From contig MU621168.1 of assembly GCA_025399215.1 (NCBI GenBank), forward strand, positions 1 through 64,000: a DNA stretch of 64,000 nucleotides. The letters are read 5' to 3'. The notes beneath the pieces were generated by a model. That model had not been told where the DNA came from. It saw only the letters and a list, made by a program, of their open reading frames with translations, and ran no database searches. Source of the DNA: Globomyces pollinis-pini. Taxonomy: Eukaryota; Chytridiomycota; Chytridiomycetes; Rhizophydiales; Globomycetaceae. Below are positions 35,658 to 47,200 of the stretch, one piece after another (position 1 is the stretch's first letter; each line of letters begins with the position of its first letter). The position numbers and the translations under genes are program-made.

Positions 35658-37368
35658 ATGCAGATAGACTTTATAACGAATATGAAGAGCAGTAGAGCAT
35701 CAATGTTCTACATGTATGGTACCGAATCAGTAATTCGGACTTATATTAGGTTGTGTGTTGGCCAACTTTGCTTTTCTAAGCATTGTTCGAGGAATTGCTC
35801 AAAGGGAATGGATATTATTGGATGAAATACCCAGCAGTATGGAATAATTTCAATTGATGATAGATCATACCATTGCTATACATCCAAAGAATTACATTCA
35901 TCCAAATTGGTACCAGTATCTGTTGGGTGGAATTTCATTGGGATTGTCAGTAATCACTCAAATATGTATACGCATTCGAAGTAAAGGTTGGAAAATGAAA
36001 CCATGTACCATTATAGCATTTGTGTGCATCTTACTACAAAGTAATCATTATAGTCACCGCTCATTCTAGTTACACTGTTGTCCATTACAATATATACCTT
36101 CAATCTCAAATATCCATTGACTGAATATGCTTATTCACCTGGTGGACTTTGTGGTTGTTTTACTGGCATTCTTTCAAATACCCTTGCCGGTATTCTATTC
36201 GCTTTGGACATTCTGATACTACATTCTAAGTATAAACAGGTATATGAATGATCAATTTACCTTTTTAGCAAACTGTAGAGCAGAAAAAACATTATATTGC
36301 ACATTCTTTGTTCACCTTGTAAAGATACATTCAATTAATGGATAGGTATATAATTGCAGGTGCTTTAATTTTCATGTGGATTGAAAATTGGCAATTTGAG
36401 AGATCTGCAGAATATTGTCTAATGACTTTATTAACTATTGGTAATTATTTCGACTAACATTAGGATATGGAAATATTGTGCCTCAATCGGTATTTGGAAG
36501 AACGTTTATGATGTTTTATACTTTATTTGGATTGGCTGGTAATGATATTTATGTATTGATAATAGTTGCTGGATTGTTTATACTTTCATTTGGTAGGTTT
36601 TTTTATTGAGGAATTGATCAATAGAGGAAATAGTAGAGACATCAGAATTAGAAAGAAAGTTACTAGTATTACTTCTATTTTAATTAATTTTAGAATACCC
36701 AATCAGAGATGGACACATCTGATACACAAACTGTTGATCAACAAAATGTTCAAGTTAACACTGATGAATGTTTTCTTGAAAACAATTCAAATAAAGCCTT
36801 GTCAACGATAGAGGAACCCACGGTCTTCAAATATATCTCTGTTGGCTTATTGGCCATGATTTGGTTAGGAGTCGGATCTTGGGTATTTGCCATCTTTGAG
36901 GATTGGACTTATTTTGAAGGTCTCTACTTTGGATTTGTTTCAATCACTGGTATAGGATGTAATGATTTTTCGTAGTAATTATAGATGGTAATTTTCAACC
37001 GAAATTAAATCCAAAGGTGATTTTCAAATTAAAAACCCATGGTCTATAGAGTTTTGGTGGGTGTTCTTATACAATGCTGTAATCTATATCTCACATTTAA
37101 TATTCAATAGATATCTATTCTAGTATATTCAATTACAATGATCGGCAAAAGAATTGGAACTCGATTAGCACAACGTGAACGACTATTAGCAGAACAACGT
37201 AGATTAAGACGATTAAAACAGATTCAAATGAAGAATCAGGTGAATTCACCAACATCCGATGTGACCGAAGTCGAAAGAAGAAATCAGGAATTGAATGCTC
37301 AGACATTCCCACTTATACTGCAAGATGTTAGACAACGAGCTGCAGATACAATTTGGTTGATATCATAA
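35658..37368 (+). CDS. TOK-type two-pore K+ channel, copy C
   Basis: Model join(35658..35718,35750..35836,35864..36040,36070..36239,36269..36318,36346..36440,36464..36538,36566..36592,36625..36665,36694..36958,36985..36987,37017..37078,37111..37368), 456 aa. Twelve introns of 23-32 nt at the same positions as copy B. Filters are TIGYGN and TGIGYGD, the latter again completed by a 3-nt exon (36985-36987). Eight hydrophobic helices and a basic cytosolic tail (QRRLRRLKQIQMK) are present. Same strand as copy B and about 1.5 kb downstream, so the pair looks like a tandem duplication. The 61-nt first exon equals that of copy A and supports the start at 35658; ATG 35682 is an alternative. Confidence 0.9.
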
Positions 37369-37452
37369 TTATAATTAAAGTAAAAATGTGTCATTATAAC
37401 TCTTATTGCCAATTACTATATAATACCATAAATGCAGTTCAATATCCATAAA

Positions 37453-37917
37453 TTAATCCGAATTTGAATTCTCCAAATTCATTCGTCCCATGCAAACGAT
37501 AACATCCAATCCCATCAACTTGGGAAACCATTGTTTCAAAATATCATCAGCATCTGAATCGACTTTAAGTAAATCACAACTGAAATCCAATATTGTTGTA
37601 TTAGAATTGAATCCTTGAATATCATCCGTACAAGTACTTGATAAATTCAATAAATCATGACCATAAAGTTGTTGTACATTGACTATGGTATCAATCAGTT
37701 GAGTTTGGAGTTTAATTTGAATATCCCAAAACTAAATAAATGATTAGCATTGTTTTTAAAATACCAAGATAGGTTCGGATAGGTAACAATCATGTACTTT
37801 GGGTGGATTCGTAGATGGAGTTGATATTAAATTGTATACTTTTTTACTATTGGTTTCTATAAAATAACCGACCATGAATTCGTTTGTCTGAATGCATATC
37901 GTTGCTATTCCTCGCAT
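37453..37917 (-). CDS. Unrecognised protein, possibly 5'-incomplete
   Basis: Exons 37917-37765 and 37731-37453 (33-nt intron) give 143 aa from ATG 37917. The frame stays open upstream (LVFYQSKINTFQV before the ATG) back to an acceptor-like TTTTTAG, so another exon may precede it, but I could not place one. The sequence looks like a folded alpha/beta domain with an acidic C-terminus (SDADDILKQWFPKLMG). I do not recognise the family. It lies tail-to-tail with TOK copy C. Confidence 0.55.
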
Positions 37918-38171
37918 TACTTGGAAAGTATTGATTTTTGATTGATAAAAAACGAGCTAAAAACCAACACAAAATACTTGGAATCAATTTGTAACGAATG
38001 ATAATAATCGATCTTAATTGATATGAATTGAATATTCAGATCAAATATTTAGTCCTTATTACACGGTGTACTCTTTTGTAGGAAAACTATAGTCACGTAA
38101 TTAATTATACAGAATAATTTCCTACGTGGTTTTATTGGTAAAGAATTGGTAACAAAATGAACTACTTGAAT

Positions 38172-39818
38172 TTAGAAAACACTACCCAAAGCCTCTAGCC
38201 TACAAACATTTAGAATATATAAAAATTACCATGAAAGTAAATTAACATCATGGTCAACTGCTAATCGAAAATCATCTATATCTAATCCTTCTTTGTCAGT
38301 TGCATTGGCAACAACAAACACTTGTTGGATCATCTCTTCAATTGCATCTTGGGAAATAGATTCCATAATTGGTATATGTTCATCATCCACCATAAATGGC
38401 AACGCCGGCCTCATATCCAGTGTTTTGGGGGATTGATTCATGTCAAATGATACTGTTCGGGTGGGTAAACGACGTGATGCTTGCATGGGGGAATGTAAAC
38501 TGGGGGATGGTAAACTCTGGTTACCAGGATCATATTCATGATCCGTATTGATGGCTGTTGCTATCTGTCTGCGAAGTGGTTGATTGGATCCGTAGCTAAG
38601 ATTGCGTTCCATTAGGGGAGAATCGCTCATATCATCTTGGATTGGTTTGGGTTGCGGTAAATCTGATGATTCATCTGTGGAATTGGGGGCACCAAATACA
38701 GCACTGACTGGTTTTGTCGCTTCATCATCAAATGAGTCCAACATTCCCTCCTCCATTACTTTAACCACTCCTCGAACTAACTCCATCGACAGTAAAAAAT
38801 ACGATTTAAACATCAATCTTAATTCATTTCTTGTTATCAAACCATCGTTATCTAAGTCATAACCTTCAAATGTCACTTTGAATCAAAAAAACCGTTTCAA
38901 ATACCTTTGATTCTTTCAGCCATTGTGCCTTTACACAAAACAGATAGTCCTTTAACCATTTCCTCAAACGAAATTATACCATCGCTATTGATCAATAAGG
39001 ATAAATTTTACGAATCAGTATCAAAAAAATGGAAAATTCGATCAATAATCAATTGCGATTCTTTTCTCAAACTTCCCAGACATTTTTCAAATGTTTCTTT
39101 GGTTATTCCACCATCGTGACTGTCTATGGTTGATAATGATTTAAATTGTTCGTATAATCCGATGATTTCCATTGAATCAACTAAATTTGGTTACAATTTC
39201 TTGTGAATTACAATGAGTCTCTGCTACTAGCTCTGCTGTACTAAAACTGGCTGTATTTGTCCATGGAATTCCTATCATTATTAGTACAGTTAAATACCTG
39301 GATAAAAGGAAGGGAAAATCATTGAACGTGGATTGGCCAAAGGAGGAATGGGTATTCTAATCTTAATAAATGTATGGGTTTTGTGATGAACTTGTAATGC
39401 TTCACAATTTGTACACAAGTCGAAATCAACACAATTCGCACATTTGAATCGCCAACCTCTTACAGGAGAGACTCCACAATGATTACATGAGACTGATCTA
39501 TGAATAATGGTATCTAAAATAAGGATAATCTGTAGATATACCAGCTTGAGTTTGCTCTTCAGAGATTGCATATAACAAATTGAGTAAGTTTTCAGACTCA
39601 TCCACTGCCCATCCTGAAATCAGTCTATCATCGATATTCGACTCCATTTCAGTTGCACTGACAGCCTGTGGAGTAGCAATAGGTTCTATGATTGGTTTTG
39701 GTCGTAATCGTAATCGTTTTGGTTTTTTAGAAATAGAATAGATCAAATAAGCTGATGCGATACCACTGATTACAAGACATGATCGAACAATCAATCCGGT
39801 ATTAATTGTGGGTGCCAT
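38172..39818 (-). CDS. Membrane-anchored ZZ zinc-finger / EF-hand protein
   Basis: Exons 39818-39542, 39513-39298, 39271-39212, 39180-39012, 38984-38905, 38875-38230 and 38199-38172, giving 491 aa. Introns are 28, 26, 31, 27, 29 and 30 nt. An N-terminal hydrophobic anchor (VRSCLVISGIASAYLIYSI) precedes a basic stretch, then a ZZ-type finger (CNHCGVSPVRGWRFKCANC, CTNCEALQVHH). Then come calcium-binding EF-hands: loops DTDSDGIISFEE and DLDNDGLITRNE are canonical, and a last one (ATDKEGLDIDDF) is degenerate. A disordered S/P-rich linker of about 150 residues lies between the second and last EF-hand. A Ca2+-responsive scaffold on a membrane, possibly the mitochondrial outer membrane, is inference. 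The start at 39818 is preferred because it places the anchor first. Confidence 0.85.
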
Positions 39819-41098
39819 ATCCAAAGTATGAGTTGGAATTTGTACTTCGATAAACTTGGAAAAAGCAAATGGAAATGAAATTCGTTGGTGATGAAAACTC
39901 ACAATTTGAATGAATGATTAAACAGGATTAAAGTAAATCAAAGAGAGTATCAGTAGATTGATTCTTTTGGAAATTGTAGAAAGTTGGTCAAAGGAGGGTC
40001 CTTCAAACCACTAATTTAACCTGGACTAATAGTTTTATTATTGGACCTACATTGAAGGTTTTGTTTAGACAGTGATCTTGGTTAAGTTCGCCCCTCTGGT
40101 TATCCATATGAGTGCTATCTGTCAAGTTTATCTGTGTGAAATCAACTATTAACCTTTGTTCAATTCCCACAGCTTTGATTCAATCTATCACGTCATCGTC
40201 ATGCTCAAGTTCAAAACAAGGCATAAAAACCATGCATAAATTGATTAGTCTTTGTTCAACTACCACAGTTTAACTTTAAATGCAACTTAAAGATCCAGTC
40301 ATAGACTCTCATTGGTTCCATGCTTCGGTGTTGATCATTATTGACAAGTTGACTAATCACCTATCACCGTTCAAAGTCATTGGACCACTATTTTACGCGA
40401 TTCAATCACTGTCTTGATTGGAATATCTTGTGGATCGGATTCAAATTTTGCTGACTCCATATTCGAGTTGTGGTAGATTTGTGGTCATATATTTTATAAA
40501 AGATAAAAGAGTGTAAATTGATTTTTTTAAAACAAGCTCACCTAAAGTAGTTAGTCACAAAAGTGCATGTATTGACACATATGGATTTGAATTTGGATTT
40601 AAAAAAGGTAATGAATTGGCCTGAAGTAACCATAAAAATCGGTAACACACACACAATATAATTGATTATATTCGTATGCTTGGAATACCTTATGTGCGTG
40701 TGTTGCCGACTTTTACGGTTACTTTGGCTGACAGGTGTTTCGAGTTATTGATTGGTTATAGTTGTCATTTTGTTCTACTTGCGATGATTCGCGTCCTTCA
40801 GAATTAATAATTTGCAGTGGGTAGAGTTTAATTGTTTCCTCGAACAAAAAGTCGAAACCCAGCTTCTCGTAACAAATAATAATTGATATGAGAATATTAT
40901 AGAATAATTGACGCGATGGTGTTCAACTACTGAACCCACTTTCATATCTGATATTCTGGTGTACAATACACTCCTGCTCGTAGAAGCTGCTTATTATCAC
41001 ATTAAAGTCAAATAAAAACAGTCCATTCAACCTTCCCAATTTCGTCATTTTCATTTCTTAATTTCCTAAAATTTGTAGAAAAACTAATCACAATCAAA
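39819..41098. other. Long intergenic region with an inverted repeat
   Basis: Divergent spacer of about 1.3 kb between the ZZ/EF-hand gene and the DHX29-like gene. The one structured element is the inverted repeat at 40618-40729. I see no gene, tRNA or other RNA that I can support. Confidence 0.5.
40618..40729. repeat. Imperfect inverted repeat, ~40-bp arms
   Basis: The left arm (40618-40660) reads through GTAACCATAAAAATCGGTAA and ACACACACACA. The right arm (40690-40729) is its reverse complement with a few mismatches (GTTGCCGACTTTTACGGTTAC). The spacer is about 29 bp. It could form a hairpin or be a small mobile-element relic. No coding capacity. Confidence 0.82.
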
Positions 41099-44000
41099 AT
41101 GGTAAAAAAGAAAAAGCAACAGAAATCTAGTCGACCTTATGCTACTACAAGCATCATCAAAAAACCAGTTATTACTACCGATGATATTGTAGATGTTGCT
41201 GCAAATCAAATCCAACAGGAATCTTCAAAAAACACTGAAGATATACCTAGTGACTTGATTAATATCAATAATACATTGGATATATCAAATGCTGAATCCA
41301 ATAGAAAAATATCATCTTTAGCTAAAATTCGTGCTTTAAATGAGTTCAGAGCTGATGAACAAGTACGATCCAATCATATTACACAAAATACTCCTTCAAT
41401 CAGTCTATCAGAGAAGCAAGAAGCAAAAATTATCGAGTATTTCAACATACATTCAAATACACAATCACGAAAATCCACTGGTAAAGAATTGGATCGATTA
41501 TCGCTTGAGATAGTCTATCTTAGATTAATTGATTTGGGTTTTAAGCCTGAGACGGTTGAATTGGCCATGGAGTCGCGATTAGGAGATGATCTTAATTCCA
41601 TTTTGTATTGGATAAGTCTTCATACACCAATATCTGAATTACCAGAAGGATGGTCAGATAAAACTGAAGCTTCCAAAAGTTTGTTAAATATTACTTAATA
41701 TTAGACACTCATTTCACTTTGGGAACGATGAAAAACAAAGTCATAAAACGAGAAGATTCTGATGGAGATTATGTTATTGTAGAAAGTGATGTAGAAGGTG
41801 AATATATCGGGGTTGGAAGTAACGATGAAGTGGATGACAATCATTTTAGCCATAAGCAATGGATTTTACAAAATGCACAACAAGAGGTTAACGGAATTTC
41901 GTTAACGTTAGGCATCTGATGATGATGAGTTCATCTCAGATAAATCTGATCTAGCTTCAGAATCTTTAATTGATCTTCAAGAAGAATTAATGGGTTGGAT
42001 TGCTCTATCAAAAAAAGCCAAGCATTCCAATGATGGTACCAAGAAAAAAGAATGTGGAGTCAATATTTCAAATTTGAAGAAGAAAATTATGGATCTGGAT
42101 CCGGAATTTTGTATGGAGCAAGTTTTGGAAACACAAGAGTTGAATGCTGTCGATTACGGATCTGAAGAAAGTGATATCAATGGAATGGTTGATCTTTTCG
42201 ATGAATCGGATGTGCTTCAGACAATAGATGTCGAAAACAGAACGATCATTGAAAGTCCTCTGGACCTTACTGCTCCTAACTGGTCTGGAATGGATGCATG
42301 TGGTTTACTACAAGAATACATTTCAAAACACTATAAAGGTTGCCAAATTAAATACTGTATATCGAAAGAAGTTGGGCATAAAGCTACGGTCAAGTTTATT
42401 GGCCATAAAGGTTTATCGGACACTCCTGTATTTGATATGGGAAGTAAATCAACAACTACAAAGATGGATGCTAAGAATTATGTTTCGGTATCTATTTATA
42501 CTAATGATAGTTGAAAGCATTATTCCATTTTGATAACAATTTGCAAATTAACAGAAGGCTGCCCAGTTGCTATTCTGATATTTGGATTGCCTGGAAGAAT
42601 GAAGCGGTATTCACTACTATATTGATCATCTAGCTTGATGAAAGTACTTTGCTTGAAAAGAAATTGACAGAGACTCGTCAGAAGTTTATTGATAGGCTTT
42701 TGGAAAATTTATCCCCAAAAGTAAGTGTTTCTTTTTTGATACGTAGAATTCCTCAACGCAAGAAGCTTCACCAGAGACAAATGTTTTGAAACCCAAAAAC
42801 AATATATCGGCAATGCCAAAGCCAATTACGAATGATGAATGGTCAAAGAGATGTGAGTTGAAAGAGTATAAACAATTATTGGTAAAAAAAATGATACGTT
42901 TTCATAGTATTAGGAAACTAGAAAAACTTTACCGGTATATGCAGAATATCAACATATTGTAGATTCGATTACAGAAAATCAAATTATTGTTCTGTCTGGT
43001 GAAACAGGTATCGAAGTGTTACTAATTTGGCCAAGGAAGTGGAAAGAGCACTCAAATTCCACAATTTATTCTACAAAACTCAATAGGAGGTGACAAAGCA
43101 GTTAACATCGTATGCACACAGGTATTAATTAGTGACAATTCATAACATATAGCCTAGACGTATTTCAGCCATCTCGCTAGCTGATCGGGTTTCAAAAGAA
43201 ATAGGTGATGCTGCAACAATAGGACGAAATGGATCTTGGGTTGGATATCAAGTGCGTAATGATTCTAAAATCTGTTCTACAACCCATCTAACCTTTTGCA
43301 CCACCGTAACCTTCAATTTAATTAACTTTAAAGGGTGTTTTGTTGATGAGAATGATTAATGATTCAAGTTTAACCAACATCACTCATATCATCATTGATG
43401 AAGTTCATGAAAGAACGCTTGATTCTGATTTTTTGCTATTTTTACTACGTCGTTTATGTACTATCCGATCAGATTTGAAGTAATCCTATTACCATTAATT
43501 TTTTCAGAGTGATTTTGATGAGTGCCACTGCAAATGCACAACATTTTGCCAAATATTTTGATTCTATTGGAAAAGTACCATGTCTATTTGTTCCAGGAAA
43601 AACATTCCAAGTTAAAACATTGTTTTTGGAAGATATCTTTAAAGTGACTGGTAAATTATATTGTTTTATTTTTAGGATTCACCATGACGGAAGGATCAGA
43701 ATACGCAGTTAGAAAGAGGGACGTCAACCAAGGTATAATTTATGGTTTTATTTTTATTTTAGCGTTTGGATCCATGATGGTAACCGGTAAAGGTGGAAAG
43801 AAGTATCGAACGACGTACAGCTGGGATAGGACGGCTGTGAAAGATGCTGATGATTCTTCAGATGAAGATTTGGAAGATTCGGAACTAGAATCCGAGTTCA
43901 TTGATGGTAACCGCAAGTTAGATCAAAAAATTGCAAAGCAAATTGAATTAATGGATCCATTAAAAATCAATTTTGATTTAATACTCTCTATTATTCGCTA

Positions 44001-45714
44001 CATTTGCACCGAAAAACCAGCTGGTGATAGCAATCCAGATTCATTTGGGAGTATTCTAATTTTTTTACCTGGTGTATTTGAAATCTCAAAACTCCTTGGT
44101 TTGATTGAAGACGAGTTGCAAAACAATAGTTCAAAGAAATCCCAAAATGGATTAGATTTATGGGTATTGCCTCTCCATGGACAACTCAGTAGAGAAGAGC
44201 AATCTAGAGTGTTTGACCGTGCATCAAAAGGATATCGAAAAGTTGTGTTGAGTACCAACGTTGCTGAAACTGGTATTACTATTCCAGATGCAGTTTATGT
44301 GATTGACTCTATGCGAGCTCGAGAATTAACGTAATTTAAAACCAAATCTTATCATTTATTAGATTTGATGAAAAAAGAAATATGACTAAGCTCGTCAATG
44401 TAGTTGTTTCGCAAGCAAATGCTAAACAGAGGCGAGGGAGGGCAGGTCGTATACAAAATGGGATGGCATTCCACCTTGTACCAACGCAACTTTTTGAACG
44501 TCTTGTAATATTTTAACCTTAACGGTAGCCAAACCACAGACCACCAGAAATGGTCAGACTTCCAGTTGAAGAAATCTCTCTTCGTGCTAAATCAATTTTG
44601 AAAAACCAAGTATCACTAAATTCGATGTTTAAAGAAATGCCCGATGTACCACCAGAAAAGCACATCAATAGAGCAATATCGTTGCTAAAAATGTTAGATG
44701 CTATTGATGAGCAAGAGAGTATCACTGAAACTGGTATGTTTTTAGCGTCATTGCCTACAAATGTACAAGTTGGCAAGCTGTTAATTAATGGATTATTGTT
44801 TAAATGCATTGACCCAATATTGACTGTTGCTGCCATTTTAAATTTGGGTAAAACTCCATTTTATTGGCCAGATGGAAAGAAGTCTGATGCCAAATTAGCA
44901 CACCAGTACTTTGTGAACGGTTTTTAAAGTTTTTGTGTTAACATATAGGTCAATCTGATTTAATAACTTATGTAAATGCATATAATGCGTGGGTTGCTAT
45001 ATATGCCGAAAAATCTACATCAACAGCAATTAGAAACTTTTGTACCACTCGATTTTTGAACCAAGCCAATTTACAAATGATCCATGAAAGTCGTATACAG
45101 TTGGCACAATCCTTAATGAATTTAAAATGCATCCCAAAGTTTGATATTGTCAATTCAAAGCGTCCATCATTTCTGAAATTTGATTCACAAATTGATTTGC
45201 ATTCGAAACAATTACATGTCGTTCGAAATGCTATTGCATGTGGATTGTACCCAAATATTTTGATTAACGATGGCCCTTCTGTGGGAAAACCTAGTATACT
45301 TCATTTCCCACAGCAACAGACTAAAGTATTAGTGCATAGCACAAGTGTATTATCTGAAAAAGGAGAGAAGCTAGATGCAGGATTCTATACATACAATTCA
45401 ATTCAGATTAAATCATCACCTAATTCAACACAAAAAGCAGTGGTATGGGATTTGACAAATTTCTCTGGACATGTATTGACCCTTATTGCTGGTTCCAAAG
45501 TAGAAGCAACTGTAACTATATCTGATTGATTAATATCTAGTATTGTCAGAGCCGAATATCAATCGATGAGCATTTAATTATACGATGCCCCCCTCGAACA
45601 GCCAGTTTTTTGATGTGGTTTCGCGAAACATTACAAAATTGTCAAATAGAAATTATTAGAGGTGACTATCAAACGTCAGATACACAAATATCTTTATTGT
45701 TATCATTAATGTAA
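41099..45714 (+). CDS. DEAH-box RNA helicase, DHX29/YLR419W-like
   Basis: Seventeen exons: 41099..41678, 41705..41886, 41912..42487, 42511..42606, 42634..42720, 42747..42881, 42914..43007, 43036..43121, 43153..43305, 43334..43479, 43508..43650, 43676..43732, 43763..44330, 44363..44504, 44529..44919, 44949..45511 and 45541..45714, giving 1390 aa. The lysine-rich N-terminus precedes a UBA-like helix bundle and long acidic linkers. The helicase core shows GETGSGKSTQIPQ (about residue 580), PRRISA, DEVHERTLDSDF (about 685), MSATANA, STNVAETGITIPD and QRRGRAGR, then the HA2 and OB-fold domains. DHX29 aids 40S scanning on structured mRNAs. The N-terminal features favour this branch over splicing DEAH helicases. 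The last intron (45512-45540) removes an apparent stop and adds a C-terminal exon with RCPPRTA. Confidence 0.9.
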
Positions 45715-45768
45715 TGATTATTAATGTTAAATACGTCTGTTTCAAATATTCCAAATGATTTAATATAA

Positions 45769-46410
45769 TCAACTATAAAGTATGTCTTCTAAGTCTCGAG
45801 CTTCCAATAATTCTTTATACTTTTCTCCTTTGTCCATCAACTGTTCAGTTGTCATCTTTTTGAGTTCATTCGTAATTGCATTCACTTTAACATTGCGTGG
45901 TGTTAAATCTGATTGTTTATTGAATTGAATATTTTGAACTGGTTTAGAAGCCAATCTTTTTATTTCCTCTGGATCTTTTTCTATTTCAATGGTATATTTT
46001 GTTTGATCAATAAGATTGATAAATGTTGTTCCTACTTTCTCCATCAATTTATTATCGCTATCACGTAGGTACAGTTTATACTGTCCTTTATTTACAAATG
46101 AGAATGCGTATTTGTCATCAACGATATTTCCATCTAAAACTCCATCGCGAATTGGAAAGGAATCATGATAATGATTGAATATAACAGTAACCTGTCCCAA
46201 AACAGGCTCTTTTTTAATCACAGGTTCAATTTCTTGTATTGTCGTCTTGTTGTCAATTGGATCTTGTGTTAATTTCAACGGATCTTCAACTTTCTGTTCA
46301 TTTGTTTTCGTATCTGTTGAATTTTTTGGTTTAATTTTTGATTTCTTTTTTGTTTCTATAAGTTTTTGTTTTGATTTTGGAGGATTCTTTGATTTATTCG
46401 ATTTTGACAT
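45769..46410 (-). CDS. Unrecognised lysine-rich protein with a beta-rich domain
   Basis: Intronless, 213 aa, ATG 46410. The first 45 residues are K/S/P-rich and disordered. Residues about 70-150 look like a compact beta-strand domain (TVIFNHYHDSFPIRDG through TKYTIEIE), reminiscent of ubiquitin- or actin-binding-type folds, but I cannot assign it. The C-terminus is a charged helix (KKMTTEQLMDKGEKYKELL). No signal peptide or membrane helix. The stop lies 54 bp from the DHX29-like gene's stop, so the two are convergent. A cytoskeletal or ciliary part is possible in a zoosporic fungus, but nothing here proves it. Confidence 0.7.
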   Translation of the reverse strand: MSKSNKSKNPPKSKQKLIETKKKSKIKPKNSTDTKTNEQKVEDPLKLTQDPIDNKTTIQEIEPVIKKEPVLGQVTVIFNHYHDSFPIRDGVLDGNIVDDKYAFSFVNKGQYKLYLRDSDNKLMEKVGTTFINLIDQTKYTIEIEKDPEEIKRLASKPVQNIQFNKQSDLTPRNVKVNAITNELKKMTTEQLMDKGEKYKELLEARDLEDILYS

Positions 46411-46707
46411 GGTGAAGTTTTAACCCATCGCGTTGAAAATCCCATGATTTACCTCCCATTCGCACATTGCTCTAATTACTCAGTAAATTTCCCATCATTG
46501 TTACAATTGTCAAGAACTCTAAACACTGACTAATTATTTATGATCTACACGCGATACTTTTGCCTCAGTATTTCATCATATTGATCATATTGCAGTATGG
46601 ATCATGTTATGTTTTGATTCAAAGCAATTGTATTTCAAAGCACGCGTCAATGCCTTCAAAATTCAAATAAGCTGGTATTGCAATAGAAATTTATTCAAAC
46701 AAGAATA

Positions 46708-46998
46708 TCAACAAGCATTGATCTGATTTTGTAATTGAATTGCAGCATTGCTAAGAGTAATTTGGGCATTTGATTGTTGAATTTGATATTGATTGATGAT
46801 TTGTTGATATGCATTTGGATCCCAAGCACCAGTACCAGCATTTTGATATTGCTGTTGAAAGTTTTGTACGTTTGTTTGGAAGGTCGTTAATGCATTTGCA
46901 TAAGCATTAAGTGCATTTTGTTGACATGTAGTAGTTGATGTTTGAGGATTTGGCAGAGTGTAGACAAAAGCACAGAGAGATAAAGTTTTGAAGAGCAT
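46708..46998 (-). CDS. Small secreted Q/N-rich helical protein
   Basis: Intronless, 96 aa. Signal peptide (MLFKTLSLCAFVYTL), then a Q/N/A-rich, probably all-helical mature part with only two cysteines, one near the N-terminus (TTTCQQNALNAYANAL) and one as the last residue. That pairing would staple the helix bundle or allow dimers. No known domain. Confidence 0.68.
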   Translation of the reverse strand: MLFKTLSLCAFVYTLPNPQTSTTTCQQNALNAYANALTTFQTNVQNFQQQYQNAGTGAWDPNAYQQIINQYQIQQSNAQITLSNAAIQLQNQINAC

Positions 46999-47200
46999 AA
47001 TGATTTATATGAATGCTATTGTCTCGGTATTTATGGATTTTATGAATGACATTACCATAGTTTAACTGTGTGAACATTTATTGTGTTACTCTTATATGAG
47101 AAACACAGAAAGCTTATTTGAAATGATTCATGAAATCATATATTTTATAAACTATTCAAAATTAACCAAGATCAAACAGATGTAATTTGATGCAATTCGG

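Noticed and set aside
39819..41098. Possible tRNA or other RNA gene in the long spacer
   Set aside because: I found no A-box/B-box pair or cloverleaf that I could support by eye.
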